A stretch of DNA of 64,000 nucleotides from an uncultured Clostridia bacterium (lineage in GTDB: Bacteria > Bacillota > Clostridia > TANB77 > CAG-508). A program made the translations under genes and the position numbers. The notes under the pieces are model-generated. The model worked only from the letters and a program-made list of their open reading frames with translations. It searched no databases and was not told the origin of the DNA. Shown here piece by piece: positions 8,031 through 18,099 of the stretch. Within the stretch, counting starts at the first letter, position 1. The number at the start of each line of letters is the position of its first letter. The DNA lies in NCBI GenBank assembly GCA_947581805.1, contig CANPVM010000005.1, positions 24,899-88,898 of the forward strand. Reading direction: 5' to 3'.

Positions 8031-9332
8031 ATGCAAACCGAAAGTACTATAGAAGAAATAAAAGAAATTTCAAAAGAAGAAAAAGAATTACAAAGAAAAA
8101 AAGAAAATAATATAAAATTATATCCCATTTACAAAACACTTTCATGGGATTTATTATTCTATTATGCTATTATTTATCTATTTTTAACCATAGAAAAAGG
8201 TTATACTGCAGCTCAAGTATTGAAACTTGATGCTTTTTACTTTTTTTTTAAGTTTATAATGCAAATACCATGTACTTTATTGATTCAAAAAATAGGTAAA
8301 AGAAAAAGTTTGGTAATAGCTAATCTTATTTTAGCAATTCATATTTTACTTATTATGTTTTCTGTTAATTTTAATATGTTACTCATATCTCAAATATTAT
8401 GTGCTTTTTCTTTTATTGTTAAAGGTACCTGTGAAACAGATATGTTATATGATTCTTTGGAACATGGCGAAAAACGAGGAGTAACCTTTGCAAAAATAGA
8501 TGGACAGGCAACCTCAAAATATTATTATATAGATGCTATTTCTGCGGTATTTTCTGGATTCTTATTTGTTGTAAATCATTATATTCCTATGATATTATGT
8601 TTTTGCATTTTATTAATATCACTATTATTGTCTACAAAGTTTGAAGAAATCCATACAGAAAAACGAAAAATGCAAATTCAAAAAGAAATTAACAATATTA
8701 AATATGGATTTAAAAATGCATTTAAATCGAAACGTTTAAGAAGTTTACTTATTTTTAATGCTGTTTTTATAGGAGTTATTAAAATTCTACAAAGCATAAG
8801 AAACACCATTTTACTTGAAGTAGGTATACCAGAACAATATTTTGGTGTTATTATTGCTATTTTTGGAATTATTTTAGGCATTGCTGCCAAAAATCAAGGC
8901 AAAATTCACAAAAAATATCGTAATAAAACCCTTAGTGTTTTGTCACTTCCATTTGTCATTTCTTTCATTATGGTAGGGACGATATTATTATGTAATTTTA
9001 ACAAACTTATCACAGTTATACTTGTTTTAATTTTCATTTCTATACAACATGCAGTAAGAGGGCCATATTATGTATTAATAAAACAATATATGAATAATTT
9101 CACAAATAGCGAAAAAAGAATTAAAATTGCAACAGTGAATAATTTAATTGAAAATGTTATTACCGCTATCCTAGTATTTGGTGCATCCTATATGGTAGAT
9201 GTATTTTCAATTGCTTACACCACTATAATAATAGGCTGTATATCAACTATTTTCTTTGTTTTATTATTAGACCATATGCGAGGGACAGTTGGTTTAAAAC
9301 CAGAAGAATATAGTAAAAAAGAAATTTTATAA
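8031..9332 (+). CDS. MFS-type membrane transporter
   Basis: A 433-residue protein with about 12 hydrophobic segments after a charged N-terminal tail of about 35 residues. The loop IQKIGKRKSLVIANLI after the second hydrophobic segment resembles the major-facilitator loop 2-3 motif, and a charged central loop (KMQIQKEINNIKYGFKNAFKSKRLR) divides the two halves. Substrate cannot be predicted. The gene stands alone between dprA and glucan phosphorylase. Confidence 0.8.
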   Translation: MQTESTIEEIKEISKEEKELQRKKENNIKLYPIYKTLSWDLLFYYAIIYLFLTIEKGYTAAQVLKLDAFYFFFKFIMQIPCTLLIQKIGKRKSLVIANLILAIHILLIMFSVNFNMLLISQILCAFSFIVKGTCETDMLYDSLEHGEKRGVTFAKIDGQATSKYYYIDAISAVFSGFLFVVNHYIPMILCFCILLISLLLSTKFEEIHTEKRKMQIQKEINNIKYGFKNAFKSKRLRSLLIFNAVFIGVIKILQSIRNTILLEVGIPEQYFGVIIAIFGIILGIAAKNQGKIHKKYRNKTLSVLSLPFVISFIMVGTILLCNFNKLITVILVLIFISIQHAVRGPYYVLIKQYMNNFTNSEKRIKIATVNNLIENVITAILVFGASYMVDVFSIAYTTIIIGCISTIFFVLLLDHMRGTVGLKPEEYSKKEIL

Positions 9333-9471
9333 AAGTAGAAAAAAGGTTTGACAAATAAAGAAAGTTAATAGATAATAAAACTATCAAAAGAAGAAAAATT
9401 TTTCGTTGAATAAAATCTGATTTTTAACGATGAAAAATTATGTTTTAAAGTTACGAAGGAGGAAAATAAAC

Positions 9472-12036
9472 ATGTATGTGTTTAATAAAATCACAGTCAA
9501 TCCACAATTACCAAAAAGAATTGAAGAATTGGATAAAATTGCAAATAATTTATGGTGGTCTTGGAATACAGAATTTTTAAGACTATTCAAACAAATAGAT
9601 AGAGATTTATGGGAAACAGTTGAAAAAAATCCAGTAAAATTTTTAAAACTAGTATCACAAGAAAAATTAGAAGAAGCTTCTCAAAATCAAAGTTTTCTAA
9701 AAGCTTACGATAAAATGGTAGAAAATTTTGAAGCATATCAAAATAGCAAATCAACATGGTTTTCTAGAAATTATCCAGACAATAAAAACGATTTAATTGC
9801 ATATTTTTCAGCAGAATATGGATTAGACCAAATCTTATCCATTTATTCTGGTGGACTTGGTATTCTATCTGGAGACCATTTAAAGTCTGCAAGTGATTTA
9901 GGTATTCCACTTGTTGCAGTTGGTTTGTTATATAAAAATGGATACTTCCATCAGAAAATTAACGGTTATGGAGACCAAGAAACAGAATATAGAAAACTAG
10001 ACATTTCCTCTCTTCCAATAAAACCAGTAAAAGATATAGAGGGAAAAGATTTAATTCTTTCTTTAAAATTTCCAAAAAGAAAATTGTATTTAAAAGTGTG
10101 GCAAATACAAGTAGGAAGAGTTAATTTGTATTTAATGGATTCAGATATTGAAGAAAATCATGAAGAATACAGAAATGTTACCACAACATTATATGGTGGC
10201 GACCAAGAAATGCGTATTAAGCAAGAAATGGTACTAGGAATGGCAGGAGTAAACTTGTTAAAAAGTTTAGGATTAAATCCAACTGTTTACCATATGAATG
10301 AAGGACATTCTTCTTTCTTAATTGTAGAATTAATAAAAAATGTAATGAAAGAAAAGCAAGTTTCCTTTGAAATGGCAAGAGATATTGTTTCTTCTAAAAC
10401 CGTGTTTACTACACATACGCCAGTTCCAGCAGGAAATGATATTTTCCCATTAGATTTAGTAGAAAAATATTTTAAAGAAGAATGGGAAGCATTAGGTATT
10501 TCTAAAGAAGAATTCTTTAAAATGGGAATGGAACCAGAGCCAAAGCCAAATGCAGGCTTCAATATGGGAATTTTAGCACTAAAGGTAGCTGGTAAGAAAA
10601 ATGGTGTAAGCAAGCTTCACGGAGCAGTTTCTAGAGAATTATTTAATGATGTATGGCCAGAAATTGCAGCAGATGAATCTCCAATTACGCATGTTACTAA
10701 TGGAATTCATACATGTTCATGGCTTTGCCAAAATTTAAAAGATTTATATAACGAATATTTAATGCCATATTGGCAAGACCATATTTATCAAGATAGCACA
10801 TGGGAGAGAATTGAAGATATTCCAGATGAAAAATTATGGAATGCCCATATGGAAAGAAAACAAAAATTAATGGAAGTAGCAAAGCAAAATATTACAGAAA
10901 GACTTAGAAGAAGTGGCTATCGCTACGAAGAAATAAACGAAATTACTTCAAAATTAAATCCAAATGCACTAACCATTGGTTTTGCAAGAAGATTTGCAAC
11001 TTATAAAAGAGCAACCTTATTATTCCGTGACTTAGAAAGAATCACACAAATTCTAAATAATGCAGATAGACCAGTACAAATTATCATTGCAGGAAAAGCA
11101 CATCCAGCAGATAAAGAAGGACAAGATTTAATCAAATATATTCATGAAATATCTATGAAACCACAATTTAAAGGAAAAGTATTCTTACTAGAAAATTACA
11201 ATATTGCGATGTCACGTTACTTAGTAAGTGGTGTTGATGTTTGGTTAAATACGCCAAGACGCCCAATGGAAGCATCTGGCACAAGTGGACAAAAAGCTTC
11301 TGTTAATGGTGCTGTAAACTTTAGTATTCTAGATGGTTGGTGGGCAGAAGGTTACAACCAGAAGAATGGTTGGGCAATTGGTACCAATGCGGAATACGAA
11401 AATTACGAAATACAGGATAATGCCGATAGCGAAAGCATTTATCAAATTTTAGAAAATAAAATTATACCAGCTTATTATGAAAAAGAGGAAAATGGTATTT
11501 CTAAAAAGTGGATGGAATACATGAAAAATTCAATTATGTCCACAGGTGGAAAATATAGCACAGCAAGAATGTTAGTAGATTATACAACACAATTATACAT
11601 GCCACTTGCAAATTTATATCATAATTATTATGAAGATTTAGAAAAAGTCGCAAATTATAATAGTTTTAAAGAAGAACTATATCATAATTGGGAAGATATT
11701 CAAATTACAGAAGAAAACAATTTAGATAATATTGTTATGGATGCAGGAAACAACATTGAGGTTACTTGCAAAGTAAAACTTCCTCATATTATGCCAGAAA
11801 ATATAGAAGCACAAGTATATTATGGTAAAATTAAAGAAAATGGAGTAGTAGAAAAAATTGCAGTGATTCCAATGGAATTAGTAGAGGGAAATGAAGAAGA
11901 AAGAACCTATACTTATAAAGCGAAAATTGAACTTACTACTGGTGGAGATTATGGCTATACCTTCCGTGTAATGCCAAAACACGAAATGTTATTAGATTCT
12001 GAAAACTTGAATTTAGTAAAATGGATTGTGAAATAA
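9472..12036 (+). CDS. glgP: Alpha-glucan phosphorylase (GT35)
   Basis: An 854-residue enzyme of the short alpha-glucan phosphorylase type. I place the start at 9472 (MYVFNKITVNPQLPKR), just after AAGGAGGA; the in-frame ATG at 9430 lacks a good ribosome site. Visible signatures include NNLWWSWN, FSAEYGLDQILSIYSGGLGILSGDHLK (N-terminal substrate site) and the pyridoxal-phosphate region EASGTSGQKASVNG with its lysine. It releases glucose-1-phosphate from glycogen or maltodextrin. It sits directly before pyruvate kinase (beyond an orphan ORF), consistent with a glycolytic neighbourhood. Confidence 0.95.
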   Translation: MYVFNKITVNPQLPKRIEELDKIANNLWWSWNTEFLRLFKQIDRDLWETVEKNPVKFLKLVSQEKLEEASQNQSFLKAYDKMVENFEAYQNSKSTWFSRNYPDNKNDLIAYFSAEYGLDQILSIYSGGLGILSGDHLKSASDLGIPLVAVGLLYKNGYFHQKINGYGDQETEYRKLDISSLPIKPVKDIEGKDLILSLKFPKRKLYLKVWQIQVGRVNLYLMDSDIEENHEEYRNVTTTLYGGDQEMRIKQEMVLGMAGVNLLKSLGLNPTVYHMNEGHSSFLIVELIKNVMKEKQVSFEMARDIVSSKTVFTTHTPVPAGNDIFPLDLVEKYFKEEWEALGISKEEFFKMGMEPEPKPNAGFNMGILALKVAGKKNGVSKLHGAVSRELFNDVWPEIAADESPITHVTNGIHTCSWLCQNLKDLYNEYLMPYWQDHIYQDSTWERIEDIPDEKLWNAHMERKQKLMEVAKQNITERLRRSGYRYEEINEITSKLNPNALTIGFARRFATYKRATLLFRDLERITQILNNADRPVQIIIAGKAHPADKEGQDLIKYIHEISMKPQFKGKVFLLENYNIAMSRYLVSGVDVWLNTPRRPMEASGTSGQKASVNGAVNFSILDGWWAEGYNQKNGWAIGTNAEYENYEIQDNADSESIYQILENKIIPAYYEKEENGISKKWMEYMKNSIMSTGGKYSTARMLVDYTTQLYMPLANLYHNYYEDLEKVANYNSFKEELYHNWEDIQITEENNLDNIVMDAGNNIEVTCKVKLPHIMPENIEAQVYYGKIKENGVVEKIAVIPMELVEGNEEERTYTYKAKIELTTGGDYGYTFRVMPKHEMLLDSENLNLVKWIVK

Positions 12037-12038
12037 AA

Positions 12039-12067
12039 AAACCTCAGGGAAGTTATCCCTGAGGTTT
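12039..12067. terminator. Bidirectional terminator shared by glgP and the convergent ORF
   Basis: Perfect 12-bp stem (12039-12050 with 12056-12067), A-rich on the left. The stem encodes the last residues and stop of the minus-strand ORF beginning at 12346. Confidence 0.8.
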
Positions 12068-12346
12068 GATTGTTTGAGTAATTTCAAAATTGTTTCCAAA
12101 CGAATAAGTTTGCCCAATAAGCTTTACTGTCGCATCAAGTCCAATGCGCTTAATTAATGCTTCCATTTGTTCCTGATAAAGCATCACATTACAAATCTTG
12201 AACACTTGAGGTAACTCATCAGGATGCAGTTGGTTGTTAAATGCAATAGAAATTAATTGAATAAAAATTTCATTTTCATACATATTGGTATGTTTAGCTT
12301 GGTTTTCATCCCGCAACTGTGCTAGTTTGTTATACAATTCACTCAT
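12053..12346 (-). CDS. Orphan 97-residue protein (CGG read in frame)
   Basis: A small, mostly helical, soluble protein with no family I recognise. It is preceded by a strong AGGAGGTTT ribosome site. Its C-terminus is encoded within the terminator hairpin of the convergent glgP gene. Codon use is unlike the neighbouring core genes: it has CTG-, CAG- and CGC-type codons, and Arg in QLRDEN is CGG. Reading that CGG without a shift is required to keep the frame open. It is one of seven single-gene, higher-GC insertions of this kind in the window. Confidence 0.6.
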   Translation of the reverse strand: MSELYNKLAQLRDENQAKHTNMYENEIFIQLISIAFNNQLHPDELPQVFKICNVMLYQEQMEALIKRIGLDATVKLIGQTYSFGNNFEITQTIKPQG

Positions 12347-12557
12347 TCTTAAACCTCCTATAGTTATAGATTGTGTTTCCTATTTATAATTAGCATATAG
12401 CCATTAACATTATAATATTATCACATTTGATAAAGAAGTACAAGACGATAGTGAAAAATAAAATCAAAATACTATTGAAGCAAAAAAATAATCATGATAT
12501 AATTGAAATCGGTTAAAATATAATAAAAAACAAAAAGCTTAGGAGGAAATAAAAAAT

Positions 12558-13988
12558 ATGAGAAAAACAAAAATTGTATGCACTATAGGTCCTACTTCAC
12601 AAGATGTAGCAACACTAAAACAATTAATTTTGGCTGGAATGAATGTGGCAAGAATCAACTTTTCACATGGTAATTTTCAAGACCAAAAGCAAAAAATAGA
12701 AAATGTAAAACAAGCAAGAGAAGAATTAAACATGCCAGTTGCACTTCTTTTAGATACACAAGGACCAGAAATAAGAACAGGAAAATTAGAGCAAATGCCA
12801 GTAGAATTAAAGGCACACGATATTTTCACATTAGTGAATGAAGATATTATAGGAAATAACGAAAGAGTAAGCGTTAGCTATAAAGAACTATATAAGGACA
12901 TAAAAGTAGGCACGCAAATTTTAATAGATGATGGAAAAATAGAATTACAAGTAAAAGAAATTAGTGGTAAAGATGTAGTATGCGAAGTCATGAATGGAGG
13001 AATGCTTGGAAATAGAAAGAGCATCAATTTACCAGGAACTCATGTAAACCTACCATCTTTAAAAGAAAAAGATATTCAAGATTTAAAAGATGGATGTAAA
13101 GCAGATTTTGACTTTGTAGCAGCATCCTTTGTAAGGTCAAAAGAAGATGTTATAGCCATAAGAAAAGTACTAGACGAAAATGGTGGAAAAGAAATTAAAA
13201 TTATTTCAAAAATAGAAAATCAAGAAGGAATTGACAACTTAGATGAAATTATAGAAGTAAGTGATGGAATCATGGTAGCAAGAGGAGATTTAGGAGTAGA
13301 AATTCCATTTTATGAAGTACCAATCATGCAAAAGAAATTTATTCAAAAATGTAACAATGCAGGAAAATTAGTAATTACAGCAACCCAAATGCTAGACTCC
13401 ATGACAGAAAACCCAAATCCAACCAGAGCAGAAGTAAGTGACGTAGCAAATGCCATTTTTGATGTTACAGGAGCTATTATGCTATCTGGAGAAAGTGCCA
13501 TGGGTAAATATCCTGTAAAATGCGTAGAAACCATGAATAACATAGCAGTAGCAGTAGAAGGTTATATTAAATATTGGAAAAGATTTACCAGAAGAGAGCA
13601 TGATTTAAGTGACTTAGATTATGAATTCAATTTAAACCATAGTGTAACCACCACAGCTATGGAAATGAAAGCAAAAGCAATCTTTGCTTATACTGAAACA
13701 GGAAATACACCAAGAGTAATTGCAAGCTTCTTACCATCCTGCCCAATATATGCACTAACTAACAACGAAAAAACCTATCGCCAACTAGCACTTGCATGGA
13801 ACACAACACCAATTTTAATAAAAGAGAAAAACAAACCAAATGATATAATAGCAGAGGGTTTAGAAGAAGCAAAAAGACGTGGCTATGTACAAGAAGGAGA
13901 TATCGTAGTACTAGCAGGTGGAGCTTCAATTCTATCTAACCACGATGAAGCCATGAATAGAACCATTGGCGGAGTATTAAAAATTTAA
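12558..13988 (+). CDS. pyk: Pyruvate kinase
   Basis: A 476-residue glycolytic enzyme converting PEP and ADP to pyruvate and ATP. Motifs: KIVCTIGPTSQDVATLKQLI (N-terminus), ARINFSHG, LDTQGPEIRTG, the catalytic-lysine block IISKIENQEGIDNLDEI, VARGDLGVEIPFYEV, and the family pattern MLDSMTENPNPTRAEVSDV. There is no C-terminal PEP-utiliser extension as in Bacillus enzymes. It has its own AGGAGGA ribosome site and a downstream terminator. Confidence 0.97.
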   Translation: MRKTKIVCTIGPTSQDVATLKQLILAGMNVARINFSHGNFQDQKQKIENVKQAREELNMPVALLLDTQGPEIRTGKLEQMPVELKAHDIFTLVNEDIIGNNERVSVSYKELYKDIKVGTQILIDDGKIELQVKEISGKDVVCEVMNGGMLGNRKSINLPGTHVNLPSLKEKDIQDLKDGCKADFDFVAASFVRSKEDVIAIRKVLDENGGKEIKIISKIENQEGIDNLDEIIEVSDGIMVARGDLGVEIPFYEVPIMQKKFIQKCNNAGKLVITATQMLDSMTENPNPTRAEVSDVANAIFDVTGAIMLSGESAMGKYPVKCVETMNNIAVAVEGYIKYWKRFTRREHDLSDLDYEFNLNHSVTTTAMEMKAKAIFAYTETGNTPRVIASFLPSCPIYALTNNEKTYRQLALAWNTTPILIKEKNKPNDIIAEGLEEAKRRGYVQEGDIVVLAGGASILSNHDEAMNRTIGGVLKI

Positions 13989-14005
13989 TTTTAGTTAATT
14001 TTAGG

Positions 14006-14037
14006 GACGGGTCTAAAAATTTAAGACTCGTTCTTTT
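14006..14037 (+). terminator. Terminator of pyk
   Basis: GACGGGTCT ... AGACTCGTTC stem followed by TTTTATTTT. A degenerate second copy of the same sequence (GGGATGAGTCTAAAAATTTA) follows at 14050-14072. Confidence 0.75.
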
Positions 14038-14141
14038 ATTTTCAATTTTATGGGATGAGTCTAAAAATTTATAAAAAACTCTTTTAAAATAAAGGAAAAT
14101 AGTATAAAATAGAGAAAATTGTTTAGAAAAAAGAGGAAATT

Positions 14142-15827
14142 ATGAATAAAAAATGGGAATGCCATGTTGCAGACGAAGAAAAAGTTAAAAAAATTGCAGA
14201 AGAATATAATGTTAGCACCTTACTTGCAAAAATTTTAGTGAATAAAAATTTATTAGAAAAACAAGAAATTGATTTATTTTTAAAACCAACTAGACATGAT
14301 TTTCATGAACCGTTTTTAATGCCAGATATGGAAAAGGCAGTAGAAAGAATTATAAAAGCAATAGAAAATAAAGAGAAGGTTATTATTTATGGAGATTATG
14401 ACGTAGATGGTATTACAAGTATTACAGTATTAAAAAAATTCTTACTAGAACAAAATGCAAATGTATCTGAATATATTCCAAGTAGATTAGAAGAAGGCTA
14501 TGGGCTAAATAAAGATGCTATTCAAAAAATAGTAGAAGAAGGAAATACTTTAATGATTACAGTAGATTGTGGAATTTCTGGCATAGATGAAATTGAATAT
14601 GCAAATTCTTTAGGGCTAGAAACTATTGTAACAGACCACCACGAACCGGGAGAGATTTTACCAAATGCCTTAGCGGTAGTAGATGCAAAGCGTAAAGATA
14701 ATCAATATCCTTTTAACCAATTAGCAGGTGTAGGAGTTAGTTTTAAGTTAATTCAAGCTCTTTCTCAAAAGTTGAATTTAGACGAGAAAGAATATTTAAA
14801 ATATTTAGATATTGTTTGCATAGGAACGATTTCCGACATTGTACCTTTGGTAGATGAAAATAGAGTAATTGCAAAATTGGGCTTAAAGCTAGTAGAAGTA
14901 ACTAAAAATATAGGACTTAAAACTTTATTAGAAGTTTCTGGCTACAAACAAGTAGACTCAACTACTATTTCTTTTGGACTAGCACCTCGTATAAACGCTT
15001 GTGGAAGAATAGGAAAAGCGCAAGAGGCTTTACAATTATTTTTAACAGAAGATAAAGACGAAGCCAAACAAATTGCAGAAAAGCTAAATGAATATAATAA
15101 GCAAAGACAAGAAATTGAAAAAGAAATTTTTGAAGAAGCAAGAGAGCAAGTAGAAAAAGAGAAACAAGAAAAGCAAGTTTTAGTATTAGGAAGTGATGGT
15201 TGGCATCATGGAGTAATAGGAATAGTAGCTTCTAAAATAACAGAATTATATTTTAAACCAAGTATCCTTATTTGTTTTGAGGGAGAAGATGGTAAAGGCT
15301 CTGGTAGAAGCATTCCAGGGTTTGACTTATATGAAGCATTAAGCAAATGTAATACCTATTTAGAAAAATACGGTGGACACTCTATGGCAGTAGGTGTTGG
15401 ACTAAAAAAAGAAAATTTTGAAAAATTTAAAGAAGATTTCGAAAAATATGCACAAAATAGCAATATATGTGATATAATACCGATAATTCCTATTGATGAG
15501 GAAATTTCTTTGCAAGATGTTAGTTTAAAAGCAGTACAAGAATTAAGTTTATTAGAGCCTTTTGGAGAAGCAAATAAAATGCCAGTATTTTTATATAAAA
15601 ACTTAAAAATACATTCTATTCGAACTTTATCAGAAGGAAAGCATATTAAATTAACTTTGCAAGATAACAATTTCTATATAGATGCCATTGGTTTTCAACT
15701 AGGACATTTAGCAGAAGAATATCAAATTGGAGATAAAATTGACGTTGTAGGAACATTAGAAATTAACGAGTTTAATGGAAGGCAAAGTGTGCAAATCAAT
15801 TTGAAGGATTTGAGAAAGTCGTACTAA
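14142..15827 (+). CDS. recJ: Single-stranded-DNA-specific exonuclease RecJ
   Basis: A 561-residue DHH-superfamily 5'-3' exonuclease. The first metal motif is YGDYDVDGITS (about residues 84-94) and the DHH triad is in TDHHEPGE. DHHA1 signatures include LAPRINACGRIG and the GSGRSIPGFDLYEAL / YGGHSMAVGVGL blocks. It acts in recombination and mismatch repair. It is followed 37 bases later by the rel gene, a common clustering in Firmicutes. Confidence 0.94.
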   Translation: MNKKWECHVADEEKVKKIAEEYNVSTLLAKILVNKNLLEKQEIDLFLKPTRHDFHEPFLMPDMEKAVERIIKAIENKEKVIIYGDYDVDGITSITVLKKFLLEQNANVSEYIPSRLEEGYGLNKDAIQKIVEEGNTLMITVDCGISGIDEIEYANSLGLETIVTDHHEPGEILPNALAVVDAKRKDNQYPFNQLAGVGVSFKLIQALSQKLNLDEKEYLKYLDIVCIGTISDIVPLVDENRVIAKLGLKLVEVTKNIGLKTLLEVSGYKQVDSTTISFGLAPRINACGRIGKAQEALQLFLTEDKDEAKQIAEKLNEYNKQRQEIEKEIFEEAREQVEKEKQEKQVLVLGSDGWHHGVIGIVASKITELYFKPSILICFEGEDGKGSGRSIPGFDLYEALSKCNTYLEKYGGHSMAVGVGLKKENFEKFKEDFEKYAQNSNICDIIPIIPIDEEISLQDVSLKAVQELSLLEPFGEANKMPVFLYKNLKIHSIRTLSEGKHIKLTLQDNNFYIDAIGFQLGHLAEEYQIGDKIDVVGTLEINEFNGRQSVQINLKDLRKSY

Positions 15828-15864
15828 AAGATAAATAAAAAATCAACATAAGGAAGTGAAACAA

Positions 15865-18066
15865 ATGCAAGAAGCAAAAGTACAATACACTATAGATGAT
15901 ATAGTAAACAAAATGAAAAAGAATAACAGAAAAACAGATACAAAGCTAATTTTAAAGGCTTACAACTATGCAAAAGATAACCATGGCGACCAACTAAGAA
16001 AATCAGGAGAGCCATATATTATTCACCCTGTGCAAGTAGCCTATACATTAGCAGAATTAGGCTTAGACGATGCAACAATTTGTGCAGCGCTTCTTCATGA
16101 TGTCGTAGAAGATACTCCTATTACACACCAAGACTTAATCAATGAATTTGGTAATGAAATTGCAGAAATGGTAGATGGAGTTACCAAACTTAGCAAATTA
16201 AATTATGAATCAGTAGAAGAAGAACAAGTAGAAAACTATCGTAAAATGTTCTTAGCAATGGGAAAAGATATTCGTGTTATTATGATAAAACTTTCCGATA
16301 GACTTCATAATATGAGAACCTTGAAATATTTATCAAGAGACAGGCAAATTGCCAATGCCAAAGAAACTATGGAACTATATGCACCACTTGCCAATAGACT
16401 TGGTATTTATTCTTTAAAATGGGAATTAGAAGATTTAGGATTCAAATACTTATATCCAGAAGACTATAGAGAAATAGTAGAAGGAATTGATAGAAAAAGG
16501 GAAGAAAGATTACAATTTATTGAAAAAATACAAGAACAAATAAAGCAAGAGTTAAAGTCACAAAAAATAGAAGCAGAAATTACAGGACGTGCAAAACACT
16601 TATATAGTATTTATCGTAAAATGAAAAGAGACAATTGCACTTTAGACCAAATTTACGACTTATTTGCACTTCGTATTATTGTTAATTCTGTCAAAGACTG
16701 CTATGCAGCCTTAGGTGTAGTTCACGAACTATATAACCCAATGCCAGGAAGATTTAAAGATTACATTGCAGTACCAAAACCAAATATGTACCAATCTCTT
16801 CATACTACACTAATTGGAGAAAAGGGAACCCCATTTGAAGTACAAATTCGTACTTGGGATATGCATCGTATTGCAGAATACGGAATTGCTGCCCATTGGG
16901 CTTATAAAGAAGCAAGTTTTGCCAAAGGAAAGAAAGCCAATGTTACCGTTTCAGAAGACAAATTAGCATGGCTTAGAGAAACCCTAGAGTGGCAAAAAGA
17001 TATGCAAGACCCACAAGAGTTTTTAAACACGTTAAAAACAGAGCTATTTGAAGATGAAGTATATGTATTTACCCCAAAGGGAGATATCAAAGTATTACCA
17101 AGAGGAAGCACGCCAATCGATTACGCCTATAGCATTCACGCAGAAATAGGACATCACATGACAGGTTGTAAAATAAATAGCAAAATGATGCCAATTATCA
17201 CAAAACTTCATAATGGAGACATTGTTGAAATTATTACATCTGACAATGCCAAAGGTCCTAGTAGAGACTGGCTTAAATTTATACAAAGCTCTACTGCAAA
17301 AAATAAAATTAATGCATGGTTCAAAAAGAATTTAAGAGAAGAAAACATAGAAAAAGGAAAAGACCTAATCGAAAAAGAAATCAAACGTATTGGAATGGAG
17401 CATAGCGAATTATTTAAGCCAGAATTCATACAAGGAGCATTCAATCGTTATAAATTCAATTCTGTAGAAGATATGTATGCAAGTGTTGGATTTGGAGCTA
17501 TCACTTCTGGAAAAGTTATTGCTAGAATTTTAGAAGAATATAGAAAAACGCATAAAGAAGAAAATGTAGAGCAAAAATTAGAAGAACTAAATCAAGAAAA
17601 AGTAAACAGAAAGCCATCGAAATCAGGTGTTGTAGTAGAAGGAATAGATAACTGTTTAGTTAAACTTTCAAAATGTTGCAACCCTGTACCTGGAGATAAA
17701 ATTGTAGGATATATTACAAGAGGAAGGGGAGTATCTATTCATAGAGCCGATTGTAGTAATTTAAAAGACTTATTCTTAGATGAAGAAAATCGTATGATAG
17801 ATGTATATTGGTACACAGAAAAAGAAGCGGCATACAATGTAGACATTGAAATATTTGCAAATGACAGAAGCGGACTATTAGCCGATATCATTACACAAAT
17901 TGCAGCCGTAAAAACCAAACTAATTGCAGTATCTTCAAGAGCAAACAAAGAAAGAATTGCTATAACTGAAGTAACAGTAGAAGTAGAAAACCTAGAACAA
18001 CTAAATGAAGTACTAAAAGCAGTGAGAAAAGTAGATAGTGTCTATGAAGTAAAACGTAAAAAATAA
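15865..18066 (+). CDS. Bifunctional (p)ppGpp synthetase/hydrolase Rel
   Basis: A stringent-response enzyme of about 733 residues. I choose the ATG at 15865 rather than the GTG at 15856 because the latter overlaps the AAGGAAG ribosome site. Domains in order: HD hydrolase (SGEPYIIHPVQVA, ALLHDVVEDT, KLSDRLHNMRTL), synthetase (LFALRIIV, the RFKDYIAVPKPNMYQSLHTT block, EVQIRTWDMHRIAEYG), TGS domain (VYVFTPKGDIKVLPRGSTPIDYAY), and C-terminal ACT region. The HD motif is intact, so both synthesis and hydrolysis are expected. The order recJ-rel-MBL hydrolase-hisS is a conserved Firmicutes block. Confidence 0.95.
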   Translation: MQEAKVQYTIDDIVNKMKKNNRKTDTKLILKAYNYAKDNHGDQLRKSGEPYIIHPVQVAYTLAELGLDDATICAALLHDVVEDTPITHQDLINEFGNEIAEMVDGVTKLSKLNYESVEEEQVENYRKMFLAMGKDIRVIMIKLSDRLHNMRTLKYLSRDRQIANAKETMELYAPLANRLGIYSLKWELEDLGFKYLYPEDYREIVEGIDRKREERLQFIEKIQEQIKQELKSQKIEAEITGRAKHLYSIYRKMKRDNCTLDQIYDLFALRIIVNSVKDCYAALGVVHELYNPMPGRFKDYIAVPKPNMYQSLHTTLIGEKGTPFEVQIRTWDMHRIAEYGIAAHWAYKEASFAKGKKANVTVSEDKLAWLRETLEWQKDMQDPQEFLNTLKTELFEDEVYVFTPKGDIKVLPRGSTPIDYAYSIHAEIGHHMTGCKINSKMMPIITKLHNGDIVEIITSDNAKGPSRDWLKFIQSSTAKNKINAWFKKNLREENIEKGKDLIEKEIKRIGMEHSELFKPEFIQGAFNRYKFNSVEDMYASVGFGAITSGKVIARILEEYRKTHKEENVEQKLEELNQEKVNRKPSKSGVVVEGIDNCLVKLSKCCNPVPGDKIVGYITRGRGVSIHRADCSNLKDLFLDEENRMIDVYWYTEKEAAYNVDIEIFANDRSGLLADIITQIAAVKTKLIAVSSRANKERIAITEVTVEVENLEQLNEVLKAVRKVDSVYEVKRKK

Positions 18067-18099
18067 CAAAAAAATAAATACAAAAGAAGGGTAAGAAAA

